Origin: Calendula officinalis
Lineage: Eukaryota; Streptophyta; Magnoliopsida; Asterales; Asteraceae
DNA length: 64,000 bases
Assembly: GCA_963853835.1 (NCBI GenBank)
Contig: OY970830.1
Span: forward strand, 49,862,401-49,926,400
Direction: 5' to 3'
Shown here: in pieces, positions 9,057 through 22,000 of the stretch
Position numbering within the stretch: position 1 is the first letter of the stretch
How the letters are laid out: every line of letters begins with the position of its first letter
Translations under genes and position numbers: made by a program
The notes under the pieces: generated by a model
What the model was told of the DNA's origin: nothing
The model's database searches: none
What the model saw: the letters and a program-made list of their open reading frames with translations, nothing else

Positions 9057-10596
9057 CTTGGATGAATTTAGAGGTGTTTCTGGCCTGATTCCTAGTTTAA
9101 GTAAGAGTTCAGTTTTCTTTGGGAATGTGAAAGTGCATACTAGGAGTAATATTTCTGGGATTCTCCCTTTTACTGTGGGTAGTTTACCTGTTAGGTATTT
9201 GGGAGTCCCTTTAATATCCACTAGGCTCCATGTTAAAGATTGTAGCAGCCTTGTTGATAAAGTGAAGAGAAGGCTTTTGGATTGGAAGAATAAATCTTTA
9301 TCGTTTGCTGGAAGATTACAATTGATCAAGTCTGTTTTGAGTTCTATGCAAGTTTATTGGGCTTCTTTTTTTATTCTTCCTAAAGCTATTTCTAATGATA
9401 TTGAAAGACTTTTAAGGGGTTTCCTTTGGTGTTATGGTGATTTAAAGAGGGGAAGGGCTAAGGTTAAATGGGAAGACTTGTGTTTGCCCAAAAGTCATGG
9501 TGGTTTAGGGATTAAACTTTTGCATTCTTGGAATGTTTCCCTTATGACTAAGCATGTCTGGAATGTTGTTAGTAACAAGGACTCTTTATGGGTCAGATGG
9601 CTGAATAGGACCAGGTTAAAAGGCAGAAATTTTTGGTCCCTGACTTCTCCTTCCAATGTTTGTTGGAGCTGGAGGGGAATTCTTAAGTGCAGGAATGGTA
9701 TTAGGGACAGAATTGTCTACAGAATTGGTGATGGTCAAAAAACCTCTGCGTGGTTTGACAACTGGCATCAAGTTGGCCCTTTATGTAATTTTATTACATA
9801 TAGGAATATTTATGAGGCAGGGTTGGGTATTGACTATAAGGTGTCTGATATTGTTGCTAATGGGGAGTGGAAGATTCCAATTGATTGGGTTAGTAAATTT
9901 CCCATGATTTTTAATTTAGTCCCTCCTTTAATCTGTAATACTATTAATGATAGAGTTTTATGGAAAGACTGTAAAGGGAAATGTATTCCTTTCTCAGTTT
10001 CTGATGCTAGTAGAGTTGTTTATGTGGATAAGGAACCTGTTTTCTGGTCAAAATGGGTCTGGTTTAGTCAAAATATACCTAGACATGCTTTCATTTTATG
10101 GCTAGTTTTTTTGGAAAAACTCAAGACTCAGGATAAAATGTGGGGTGTTGGTGATGGAATTGATGTTAGATGTGCTTTTTGTAAGCTGGAGTTGGACACC
10201 CATGACCATTTATTCTTTGAATGCAATTTCTCCTCTACTGTTTGGGATATAATGAAGCATATGTGCAGATTAGATTTTGTCCCAAATAAATGGTCTTACT
10301 TGGTGATGAATTTGGAAAGAATACCAGTTAGTAAGTCAATCTGGAGTGTCATTCAAAGACTGGTTTTAGCTTCTACCGTTTATTATATTTGGCAGGAAAG
10401 AAATCTGAGACTTTTTCATTCTAAGCATAGATCTGTTGATGATGTTTGTAAGTTGATCATTAATTCTGTTAGACTTAGATTGATTGGGCTCAATATAAGG
10501 AAGTCAAGGCAAACTTGTATGGCTGCTGATTTATGGAGTTTTGGATTGGTTGAGGATGGTGGTTTCACTAGCTTTACTGACCATGATCATGAATAA
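9057..10596 (+). pseudogene. LINE ORF2 fragment (C-terminal part), E2
   Basis: The last ~513 codons of ORF2, beginning just after the FADD region of the reverse transcriptase. The endonuclease and catalytic RT core are missing because of 5' truncation, so it cannot be functional. The frame is open to the normal stop. Differences from E1 include S to R and D to G (near 9597 and 9622), F to V (near 9920) and G to A next to the zf-RVT cysteine (near 10175). The zf-RVT motif is otherwise kept. There is no start codon of its own; the first in-frame codons come from the satellite junction. Confidence 0.93.
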
Positions 10597-12166
10597 TAAT
10601 ATTTTGAAGATGTTTATTGGAAAATTGCATAGGGATGTAACTCAGTTATTATGGGGTTTTCTTTGGATTTTATCCAGTTTTTTTGAGATTTTTTCTGGAG
10701 ATTCTTATTATTTTTCTGGAATTTTCCATATTTTTTTTGGATTTTTTTGGTACTCTGATAATGGGTCTAGTATATTTCAAAGTGGCAGCAGGAAATTTCT
10801 TGATTGTCAAGTGATTTATGCTGTTTTAGAGCTGCAGAGGGGCATTATGGGTATTAACAGCCATATATTGAAGATGAAATTCTTTGTGCAGGCTTGGAAC
10901 ATATTTTTATATTTTTCAAGATTTTTGGTGATTTTTTTGGATTTTTTTAGAAGATCTGGCCCGTTGGGCCTTTATACCAACAACTACTATGGGCTGCATT
11001 GTATAAAGGGAAGTCATAATTACTTGATTTTGTGCAATCCAAATGTGAGCTGCAGTTCTTTTGTTGTGTATTTTGCAGGTCAATTTTTTAGCATTTGGAT
11101 TTTGGAGATTATTTGCTCTAGTCATGGATGCTTCAAGGCTGCTGTTTTGGAGCTCTTTGGGCAGTTGTGCAGGCATTTTAAATGCAAGATTTTGAAGTGG
11201 AAATGGTGGATTATAACCCTAATTAAAGGGGTTGGTCATAGTCAGGACAATTTCGGTCAAAGATGTGATGTGGCTAGCTCCCAAAGGGTTATTAATCCTC
11301 CATACTTGTTGTTGCAGGTTGATAAAGTGCTTGAAACTTGCAAATGGTGGCTTAAGCAATACATGAGGAAGTGCAAAACTGCAGGGTTGACTTTTCTGAA
11401 GTCAACGGCCATGCTTATTTTCTGGTACAAGTTCAACCTTATGTCTTTTGATTTGATCTGTTTTGATAAAAAGGTTGCAAGTATTGCTAAGGATTGTAGT
11501 GGTATAATACATTGTTATACTATTATGGATGCAATTTTGACTTTCACTGAGTCAAAGTTGGGTCTTAATCCGTGGGTCAAACTGTATAAAATCTGGAATT
11601 TGTGGATTTTGACTTTCTGTTGGTCAAAGGCTTGTGAGGGTTTATGGTATTTATGGTCTAAGGTGATGAGTTTCGGCTGTGATGATAATTTGAAGAGGAT
11701 TTTGACTTTTCTCGGGTCAAAATTGATGAAGTGTTCTTTGGTTCACTTCAAAGGAGATACTATGAGAATGTTGACTTACACTGAGTCAACATTCTGCATT
11801 TTCACCATTTCAAACTGTTTTGGTGGGAATGTCCATAGTTTTGAGGCTATGTTGACTATTTTGACTTTTTGGTGGTCAATCTTATTCTCGGATTACAATG
11901 GCATTTTGAAGACTAAGATCAAAGTGAACAAGTTGAAGACAAAAGTTCATTTTAAGTGCAATTTGGATACTAATGCTGAGATATGGAGGCTTAAGAATGT
12001 CTTAGGTGTATTGTTTTTTGATGTTAAAAGATTTCTTTATAATCTTAATTTTTTTGGTATACCTAGATTAGGTTTAGACATTGGTTATAGAGTTATGCGT
12101 CTTTTGTTGGTCTTATTCCCAAAGCATGTTTTGGGTGGCCAAGTAGTTATTTTCAAGATGTGGTAG
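10589..12166 (+). CDS. Candidate LINE ORF3, E2 copy
   Basis: Same open frame as in E1 (ATG 10589 overlaps the ORF2 stop by 8 nt; stop TAG at 12164-12166). About 525 codons, with two amino-acid differences from E1 that I can see: R to H near 11014 and L to V near 12143. It is complete although ORF2 is truncated. The high identity to E1 means that its openness here carries little independent information. It has no known function and would lack the LINE's own promoter, so it is probably not expressed. Confidence 0.4.
   Translation: MNNNILKMFIGKLHRDVTQLLWGFLWILSSFFEIFSGDSYYFSGIFHIFFGFFWYSDNGSSIFQSGSRKFLDCQVIYAVLELQRGIMGINSHILKMKFFVQAWNIFLYFSRFLVIFLDFFRRSGPLGLYTNNYYGLHCIKGSHNYLILCNPNVSCSSFVVYFAGQFFSIWILEIICSSHGCFKAAVLELFGQLCRHFKCKILKWKWWIITLIKGVGHSQDNFGQRCDVASSQRVINPPYLLLQVDKVLETCKWWLKQYMRKCKTAGLTFLKSTAMLIFWYKFNLMSFDLICFDKKVASIAKDCSGIIHCYTIMDAILTFTESKLGLNPWVKLYKIWNLWILTFCWSKACEGLWYLWSKVMSFGCDDNLKRILTFLGSKLMKCSLVHFKGDTMRMLTYTESTFCIFTISNCFGGNVHSFEAMLTILTFWWSILFSDYNGILKTKIKVNKLKTKVHFKCNLDTNAEIWRLKNVLGVLFFDVKRFLYNLNFFGIPRLGLDIGYRVMRLLLVLFPKHVLGGQVVIFKMW
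11387..11879 (+). other. Series of TTGAC...GTCAA inverted repeats (E2)
   Basis: The E2 copy of the hairpin series, at an offset of 7045 from E1 (first arm TTGACTT at 11387; the 11-bp perfect stem falls at 11766-11794). No arm-disrupting change was seen. Confidence 0.7.
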
Positions 12167-12254
12167 TTTTTACCCTTCTGTGTTTGTAAATAACTTTCTT
12201 TTGATGATTTAATTTTTGCCGGGCATAGCCCTTTATCAAAAAAAAAAAAAAATA

Positions 12255-12269
12255 ATAACCCTTAACCAA
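12255..12269 (+). repeat. Target-site duplication, right copy (E2)
   Basis: ATAACCCTTAACCAA after the E2 tail, identical to 9042-9056. The satellite continues with GGCCATTGAATC, which is the normal continuation seen at 13309, 14936 and 16563. Confidence 0.9.
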
Positions 12270-13308
12270 GGCCATTGAATCATTATAACCACTACATGTC
12301 CATAACCCATAACCAGGGCCCTTGAACCATTATAACTAGTAGCCATGACCAATAGCCTATAGATATCCATTTAAAAGTAATAGGAGTCCATAACCCATAA
12401 CCATGGCCCTTGAACCATTATACCACTAGATGTCCATAACTGATACTGATGGCCCTTGAACCATTATAACTACTAGCCATGACCAATAGCCTATACATAT
12501 CCATTTTACAAGTAATAGGTGTCCATAACCCATAACCATGGCCCTTGAAGCATTATAACCACCAGATGTCCATAACTCATACCGATGGCCCTTGAACCAT
12601 TATAACTACTAGCCATGACCAATAGCCTATACATATCCATTTTACAAGTAATAGGTGTCCATAACCCATAGCCATGGCCCTTGAACCATTATAACCACTA
12701 GATGTCCATAACTCATACCGATGGCCCTTGAACCATTATAACTGCTAGCCATGACCAATAGCATATAGATATCCATTTTACAAGTAATAGGTGTCCATAA
12801 CCCATAACCATGGCCCTTGAACCATTATAACCACTAGATGTCCATAATTTATACCGATGGCCCTTGAACCATTATTACTACTAGCCATGACCAATAGCCT
12901 ATAGTTATGCATTTTACAAGTAATAGGGGTCCATAACCCATAACCAAGGCCATTGAATCATTATAACCACTACATGTCCATAACTCATATCGATGGCCCT
13001 TGAACCATTATAACTACTAGCCATGACCAATAGCCTATAGATATCTATTTTACAAGTAATAGGTGTCCATAACCCATAACCATGGTCCTTGAACCATTAT
13101 GACCACTAGATGTCCATAACTGATACTGATGGCCCTTGAACCATTATAACTACTAGCCATGACCAATAGCCTATTGATATCCATTTTACAAGTAATAGGT
13201 GTCCATAACCCATAACGATGGCCCTTGAACCATTATAACTACTAGCCACGAGCAATGGACTACAAATATGCATTTTTCAAGTAACAGGTGTCCATAACCC
13301 TTAACCAA

Positions 13309-16300
13309 GGCCATTGAATCATTATAACCACTACATGTCCATAACCCATAACCAGGGCCCTTGAACCATTATAACTAGTAGCCATGACCAATAGCCTATA
13401 GATATCCATTTAAAAGTAATAGGAGTCCATAACCCATAACCATGGCCCTTGAACCATTATAACCACTTGATGTCCATAACTGATACTGATGGCCCTTGAA
13501 CCATTATACCACTAGATGTCCATAACTGATACTGATGGCCCTTGAACCATTATAACTACTAGCCATGACCAATAGCCTATACATATCCATTTTACAAGTA
13601 ATAGGTGTCCATAACCCATAACCATGGCCCTTGAACCATTATAACCACCAGATGTCCATAACTCATACCGATGGCCCTTGAACCATTATAACTACTAGCC
13701 ATGACCAATAGCCTATACATATCCATTTTACAAGTAATAGGTGTCCATAACCCATAGCCATGGCCCTTGAACCATTATAACCACTAGATGTCCATAACTC
13801 ATACCGATGGCCCTTGAACCATTATAACTGCTAGCCATGACCAATAGCCTATAGATATCCATTTTACAAGTAATAGGTGTCCATAACCCATAACCATGGC
13901 CCTTGAACCTTTATAACCACTAGATGTCCATAATTTATACCGATGGCCCTTGAACCATTATTACTACTAGCCATGACCAATAGCCTATACATATCCATTT
14001 TACAAGTAATAGGTGTCCATAACCCATAACCAAGGCCATTGAACCATTATAACCACTACATGTCCATAACTCATATCGATGGCCCTTAAACCATTATAAT
14101 TACTAGTCATGGCAATAGCCTATAGATATCCATTTTACAAGTAATAGGTGTCCATAACCCACAACCATGGCCCTTGAACCATTATAACCACTAGATGTCC
14201 ATAACTCATATCGATGGCCCTTGAACCATTATAACTACTAGCCATGACCAATAGCCTATAGATATCCATTTTACGAGTAATAGGTGTCCATAACCCATAA
14301 CCATGGTCCTTGAACCAATATAACCACTAGATGTCCATAAATGATACAGACGACCCTTGAACCATTATAACTACTAGCCATATCCAATGGCCTACAGATA
14401 TCCATTTTACAAGTAATAGGCGTCCATAACCCATAACCATGGTCCTTGAACCATTATACCACTAATGTCCATAACTGATAGTGATGGCCCTTGAACCATT
14501 ATAACTACTAGCCATGACCAATAGCCTATAGTTATGCATTTTACAAGTAATATGGGTCAATAACCCATAACCAAGGCCATTGAATCATTATAACCACTAC
14601 ATGTCCATAACTCATATCGATGGCCCTTGAACCATTATAACTACTAGCCATGACCAATAGCCTATAGATATCTATTTTACAAGTAATAGGTGTCCATAAC
14701 CCATAACCATGGTCCTTGAACCATTATGACCACTAGATGTCCATAACTGATACTGATGGCCCTTGAACCATTATAACTACTAGCCATGACCAATAGCCTA
14801 TTGATATCCATTTTACAAGTAATAGGTGTCCATAACCCATAACGATGGCCCTTGAACCATTATAACTACTAGCCACGAGCAATGGACTACAAATATGCAT
14901 TTTACAAGTAATAGGTGTCCATAACCCTTAACCAAGGCCATTGAATCATTTTAACCACTACATGTCCATAACCCATAACCAGGGCCCTTGAACCATTATA
15001 ACTAGTAGCCCTGACCAATAGCCTATAGATATCCATTTAAAAGTAATAGGAGTCCATAACCCATAACCATGGCCCTTGAAACATTATAACCACTTGATGT
15101 CCATAACTGATACTGATGGCCCTTGAACCATTATACCACTAGATGTCCATAACTGATACTGATGGCCCTTGAACCATTATAACTACTAGCCATGACCAAT
15201 AGCCTATACATATCCATTTTACAAGTAATAGGTGTCCATAACCCATAACCATGGCCCTTGAACCATTATAACCACCAGATGTCCATAACTCATACCGATG
15301 GCCCTTGAACCATTATAACTACTAGCCATGACCAATAGCCTATACATATCCATTTTACAAGTAATAGGTGTCCATAATCCATAGCCATGGCCCTTGAACC
15401 ATTATAACCACTAGATGTCCATAACTCATACCGATGGCCCTTGAACCATTATAACTGCTAGCCATGACCAATAGCCTATAGATATCCATTTTACAAGTAA
15501 TAGGTGTCCATAACCCATAACCATGGCCCTTGAACCATTATAACCACTAGATGTCCATAATTTATACCGATGGCCCTTGAACCATTATTACTACTAGCCA
15601 TGACCAATAGCCTATACATATCCATTTTACAAGTAATAGGTGTCCATAACCCATAACCAAGGCCATTGAACCATTATAACCACTACATGTCCATAACTCA
15701 TATCGATGGCCCTTAAACCATTATAATTACTAGTCATGGCAATAGCCTATAGATATCCATTTTACAAGTAATAGGTGTCCATAACCCACAACCATGGCCC
15801 TTGAACCATTATAACCACTAGATGTCCATAACTCATATCGATGGCCCTTGAACCATTATAACTACTAGCCATGACCAATAGCCTATAGATATCCATTTTA
15901 TGAGTAATAGGTGTCCATAACCCATAACCTTGGTCCTTGAACCAATATAACCACTAGATGTCCATAAATGATACAGACGACCCTTGAACCATTATAACTA
16001 CTAGCCATGTCCAATGGCCTACAGATATCCATTTTACAAGTAATAGGCGTCCATAACCCATAACCATGGTCCTTGAACCATTATACCACTAATGTCCATA
16101 ACTGATAGTGATGGCCCTTGAACCATTATAACTACTAGCCATGACCAATAGCCTATAGTTATGCATTTTACAAGTAATAGGGGTCCATAACCCATAACCA
16201 AGGCCATTGAATCATTATAACCACTACATGTCCATAACTCATATCGATGGCCCTTGAACCATTATAACTACTAGCCATGACCAATAGCCTATAGATATCT

Positions 16301-16562
16301 ATTTTACAAGTAATAGGTGTCCATAACCCATAACCATGGTCCTTGAACCATTATGACCACTAGATGTCCATAACTGATACTGATGGCCCTTGAACCATTA
16401 TAACTACTAGCCATGACCAATAGCCTATTGATATCCATTTTACAAGTAATAGGTGTCCATAACCCATAACGATGGCCCTTGAACCATTATAACTACTAGC
16501 CACGAGCAATGGACTACAAATATGCATTTTACAAGTAATAGGTGTCCATAACCCTTAACCAA
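13309..16562. repeat. Two complete tandem copies of a 1627-bp higher-order repeat
   Basis: The marker GGCCATTGAATC after CCCTTAACCAA recurs at 13309, 14936 and 16563, and CCACGAGCAATGGACTAC recurs at 13246, 14873 and 16500: both give exactly 1627 bp, close to 12 basic units. A partial copy precedes it (12270-13308, about 588 bp shorter) and another follows it (from 16563 to about 17140). Copies differ by only a few bases. Confidence 0.9.
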
Positions 16563-18861
16563 GGCCATTGAATCATTATAACCACTACATGTCCATAACC
16601 CATAACCAGGGCCCTTGAACCATTATAACTAGTAGCCATGACCAATAGCCTATAGATATCCATTTAAAAGTAATAGGAGTCCATAACCCATAACCATGGC
16701 CCTTGAACCATTATAACCACTTGATGTCCATAACTGATACTGATGGCCCTTGAACCATTATACCACTAGATGTCCATAACTGATACTGATGGCCCTTGAA
16801 CCATTATAACTACTAGCCATGACCAATAGCCTATACATATCCATTTTACAAGTAATAGGTGTCCATAACCCATAACCATGGCCCTTGAACCATTATAACC
16901 ACCAGATGTCCATAACTCATACCGATGGCCCTTGAACCATTATAACTACTAGCCATGACCAATAGCCTATACATATCCATTTTACAAGTAATAGGTGTCC
17001 ATAACCCATAGCCATGGCCCTTGAACCATTATAACCACTAGATGTCCATAACTCATACTGATGGCCCTTGAACCATTATAACTGCTAGCCATGACCAATA
17101 GCCTATAGATATCCATTTTACAAGTAATAGGTGTCCATAACCCATAACCATGGTCCTTGAACCATTATAACCACTAGATGTCCATAACTGATACCGATGG
17201 CCCTTGAACCATTATAACTAATAGCCATGACCAATAGCCTATACATATCCATTTTACAAGTAATAGGTGTCCATAACCCATAACCATGGCCCTTGAACCA
17301 TTATAACCACTAGATGTCCATAACTCATACCGATGGCCCTTGAACAATTATAACTACTAGCCATGACCAATAGCCTATACATATCCATTTTACAAGTAAT
17401 AGGTGTCCATAACCCATGACCATGGCCCTTGAACCATTATAACCACTAGATGTCCATAACTCATACCGATGGCCCTTGAACCATTATTACTACTAGCCAT
17501 GACCAATAGCCTATAGTTATCCATATTACAAGTAATAGGTGTCCATTACCCATAACCATGGCCCTTGAACCATTAAAACCACTAGATGTCCATAACTCAT
17601 AGCGATGGCCCTTGAACCATTATAACTACTAGCCATGACCAAATAGCCTATAGATATCCATTTTACAAGTAATAGGTGTCCATAACCCATAACCATGGTC
17701 CTTGTACCATTATAACCACTACATGTCCATAACTCATATCGATGGTCCTTGAACCATTATACCTACTAGCCATGACCAGTACCCTATAGATATCCATTTT
17801 ACAAGTAATAGGTGTCCATAACCCATGACCATGGTCCTTGAACCATTATAACCACTTGATGTCCATAACTGATACCGATGGCCCTTCAACCATTATAACT
17901 ACTAGCCATGACCAATAGCCTATACATATCCATTTTACAAGTAATAGGTGTCCATAACCCATGACCATGGTCCTTGAACCATTATAACCACTTGATGTCC
18001 ATAACTGATACCGATGGCCCTTCAACCATTATAACTACTAGCCATGACCAATAGCCTATACATATCCATTTTACAAGTAATAGGTGTCCATAACCCATAA
18101 CCATGGCCCTTGAACCATTATAACCACTATATGTCCATAACCCATAACCATGGCCCTTGAACCATTATAACCAGTGGTCATGACCAATAGCCTATAGATA
18201 TCCATTTTAAAAGTAATAGGTGTCCATAACCCATAACCATGGCCCTTGAACCATTATAACCACTAGATGTCCATAACTGATAAAGGATGGCCCTTGAACC
18301 ATTATAACTACTAGCCATGACGAATAGCCTATAGATATCCATTATACAAGTAATAGGTGTCCATAACTCATATCGATGGCCCTTGAACCATTATAACTAC
18401 TAGCCACGAGCAAGGGACTACAGATATGCATTTTACAAGTAATAAGTGTCCATAACCCATAACCAAGGACATTGAATCATTATAACCACTACATGTCCAT
18501 AACTCATATCGATGGCCCTCGGACACTTATAACTACTAGCCTTGACCAATAGCCTATAGATATCCATTTTACTAGTAATAGGTGTCCATAACCCATAACC
18601 ATGGTCCTTGAACCATTATAACCACTAGATGTCCATAACTGATACTGATGGCCCTTGAACCATTATAACTACAAGTCATGACCAATACCCTATAGATATC
18701 CATTTTACAAGTAATAGGTGTCGATAACCCATAACCATGGCCATTGAACCATTATAACCACTAGATGTCCATAACTCATACCGATGGCCCTTGAACCATT
18801 ATTACTACTAGCCATGACCAATAGCCTATAGATATCCATTTTACAAGTAATAGGGGTCCAT

Positions 18862-18874
18862 AACCCATAACCAT
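18862..18874 (+). repeat. Target-site duplication, left copy (E3)
   Basis: AACCCATAACCAT before E3, matched at 27187-27199 after the tail (its first two A's merge with the poly(A)). The intact site is seen at 30102-30114, where the flanks on both sides of E3 are joined without the element. Confidence 0.8.
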
Positions 18875-19016
18875 ATAACCATACCCGTATAACCCATACC
18901 CATAGTTAAAGGTGCGATTTAGTGTGTGTTACCGGCGGTTTTGTGATTCCGGCGAATCTGCCCGTTGGAATTTAGTGTTATTTGGTAGGGAAGCTCGATT
19001 TTGAAGGCTTAAGGCA
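18875..19016 (+). other. E3 5' leader region
   Basis: The first ~30 bases (18875-18904) are made of satellite-like pieces (ATAACC, ACCCATA) that do not follow the normal repeat. Unique, more GC-rich sequence begins near 18905 (GTTAAAGGTGCG). An internal LINE promoter would be expected here, but I see no motif that proves one. The exact 5' end of the element is uncertain within 18875-18905. Confidence 0.5.
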
Positions 19017-22000
19017 ATGACCGAGCCGGATCATCCACCGGATAGGCCGGTGGTGATGAATCGAGAATCCAGCTCACTGACAGGTTTGCTGTCAGAAATG
19101 GCCCCTACTGATTTGAAGGTTTCTGGCCGATTAGAGGTAGAAGGAGGGCATGGTTCGGGTTGGAAAGAAGGAAGGAGTGTTGGTATGAAGGGGTCGGTGG
19201 TGCAGGGCTCGCAACCTGTGAAATCGACAGTCACTGGTGTTCGACGAAATGTTCTTCGTATGCCAAGCTTGAATGAAGGTTCGGAAATGGTAAAAGCTGG
19301 TCGAAAAGGCATGGGAAGTGATAATCATGTGCCAATTGCTGCTTCCAAAGCAAATTGTAGTGATAGAACTATTGGATTGGATTCTGGTGTTCCCATTGTC
19401 ACTCACATTTTGAAGAGATCTGAGGGGCCTCAAGTGGGAGTGAACTGTGCAGTTGTGGGTCTGCAGAATGGTGTGCCTGTTGTTGAAGTGGAGAATAAGC
19501 TTCAACCTAGTTATAATATGAATGCTGAAATGGGGAAAATTGTTTCTTCAGTTCGTCATATTCTTAGTAAAGTTGGGGAGGATATGAACATAGTCTATGA
19601 TGATCCGGAAACTGTTAGAAGAATTCATATTATTAAGAAAGCAATCAAGAAGAAGCTGTTTGATAAGATGGTTGGCTTGGGTTTAATTGAAGAGAGTGAA
19701 GCTTCTCAAATTGTTACTTGTTTATCTTCCAAGAGTAGAAGTTTTAAGAAGATTGTTTCCTCTTATAATCCAGTGGCTAGTAAAGAGAGTGAAGCTGGAG
19801 CTGTTACACCTTCACAGAGTTCCATAAATGTCTCTACTCCTAATTGTCATCATTTCTCCCCTGCTCAAATTCGAAAACAGGTTAGGGCTCAGGTCCTTGA
19901 ATCTGTTGAGCAAGCTAGTATTGTGGGGATGGATATCTCTGTAGATAAGAAGAGAAAGATGGTGGAGCAGAAGTTCAAGAGTTCTAAGACTGCTGTTTTA
20001 GAAGAAGAGAACTCTGATGATTCAGAAACAGAAGATGTTTATATGGAGGAGAAAGATCAGTTAGGTAGTGCAGTTTGTAACCCTACTCATGCTAAGGCTG
20101 GAAGTGATGTGGAGGGGTTGAACCATCATTTTTCAGCTTCTAGCCATGATGTAATAGGTTGCACAGTCATGACAACCTGTAATGCTGATGTAAGTCCAGT
20201 TGCTTACCAGATTGAGACTAATACAGTTCATTACCCTATAACAGGTGATCCTGGGTTAAGTTTGGAGAAGGGTGATAACTTATTAAAATCCCCAGGAAAT
20301 AATACTGTTGTAATAGGTAATGCAGTTATTGATGCTCTTAACTCTGGTTATAGTATTTCTGGCAATGATAGTGAGGACCACACTGATATTGAAATGGAGG
20401 ATAGAACAGGGCATGTTATTGTCAATAATGTGGTTAATTCGTCTGTTGGAAAAAGTGTTAATGATAGGGTGGCTGTTCCCAAACCTGTTAATGTGTGGGA
20501 TAAAAATAAAAGCAAAGGTTCTTCTTTTGTGGATATGTTTAAGAAGAATAGTGAAAATGCTGAGTTAAAAATGGACTACAGCCCACCTGTAAAATTAGGT
20601 AATGGAGGGAAAAGAGTTTTTATGATTAGTGATGATCTAAAGCGAAGTAAAACCACTTTCTCTCTGATGTTATATGGATATTTCATTGGTACTTCTATGG
20701 ACTTTGTGAAAGTTAGTTATAGCCTTGAAAGGATGTGGAGAGCCTATGATTTATTGGAAATAACTAAGAATGGAGCAGGTTTTTTCTTCTTCAAATTCAA
20801 AAGTGAGGAAGGAATGAATTCTGTTTTAGAAAATGGTACTTGGCTTGTTGATAATGTTCCTTTAATTGTTAGTAAATGGGAGTCTGGTGTGTGCTTGCAA
20901 AGGATTGAACCTTCTAAGATTTCTGTCTGGGTCTGTTTTCATGATATCCCATTGGAAATGTGGTATGGTCCTGGGCTTGGCAGAATAGCAAGTGGTGTTG
21001 GAAAGCCTTTATTGATGGACAAGATGACGCAGGAAAGATGCTTAAATAGATCTGGTAGGATGGGGTATGCCAGAATCTTGGTTGAAGTTGATGCTGTTGA
21101 TGAGTTACCTGATGAGTTGGAATTAATGTATCCTGAGGATAGTCCAAATCCTGGTAAAATTGTTAAATTGAAAGTTAGCTATCAATGGAAACCACCATTA
21201 TGTACTTTTTGTAAGGTGTTTGGGCATTCCTATAAAAACTGTAAAGACAGACCAAAAACAGAGGAAGAATTAGCAATTTTAGCTAATAAAAAAGTTGCAG
21301 TTAACCAAATTGATAAGTCAGGTGGTGATGAGGATGGTTTTCAGGAAGTTGGAAGGAGAAATAGAATTGTGAAGAATTCTGTGAATGTTAATAATAATAA
21401 TAATACCCCAGGCAGAAAGAGTGTTTTTTCAAGGCTCAATTTGGGAAACCAAAGGAATTATGGGAGGTATGGAAATAACCAAAGTACTATGGTGCAGAAT
21501 AGGCAGAATCAACAGAAAGTTCAGGGCAATCAGAGAAAGGATCCAGTTAATTTGCAGAAGCAAGTCCCAAAGAAAGTTAATAACATGAGGTATGTGCCCA
21601 AGAATAGTAATGGTAATCCTAGTATTTCTGTCTCAAAGGATGTTTCTGTCCCAAAAGAAGTTCCTGTGCAGGGGAATGATAATAGCAAAAATAAGGGAAA
21701 AAGTAAAGTGGATAGTAGAAACAAGACTGGTCAAGTTGACGATGTCCCCGTTTCAAACAGTTTTGCTAGTTTGGAAGAGGTTGAGGAGGAATATGATGAT
21801 GGATGGGATGGAAAATATCATATTTATGAAGAGCAGAAAAAAGAAGTTCTTTATTACTTAGAAAACAAAATTATTCCCTTAGTTGATATTTTTAATTCTT
21901 GGTCAACAGGCCAATATGAATTTTATTTAGATGCTTGTGAGGAATTTGGTGTTGATCCTGATATGGTGTTGGATGATGTGGGATCTGTTACAAATGGGGT

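Larger units (their letters stand above)
9057..12254 (+). mobile_element. LINE copy E2, 5'-truncated, nearly identical to E1
   Basis: About 3.2 kb corresponding to E1 2012-5203 at a constant offset of 7045. It starts abruptly inside ORF2 and ends with the same terminal hairpin (12221-12231) and an A tail (12238-12252) followed by TA. A perfect 15-bp duplication flanks it, so it arose by its own reverse-transcription event rather than by duplication of E1. I noted eight base differences from E1: six change amino acids and two are in the tail; a full base-by-base alignment might add a few. This points to a very recent insertion. Confidence 0.96.
12255..18874. repeat. Satellite array, block 2 (~136-bp unit)
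   Basis: About 6.6 kb of the same 136-bp satellite, in the same orientation as block 1, between E2 and E3. The first ~4.9 kb is organised in a 1627-bp higher-order unit; the remainder (about 17140-18874) is made of more varied units, including the variant CCCTCGGACACTTATAAC near 18517. No gene was found in it. Confidence 0.97.

Noticed and set aside
1..12254. E1, satellite and E2 as one large tandem duplication
   Set aside because: E2 begins abruptly inside ORF2, has its own A tail and a perfect 15-bp duplication, and its flanks differ from those of E1, which fits independent retrotransposition.
20320..21861. Short extra open frames inside ORF1 in other frames and on the other strand
   Set aside because: They are short, overlap the intact 1018-codon frame, and carry no recognisable motif.
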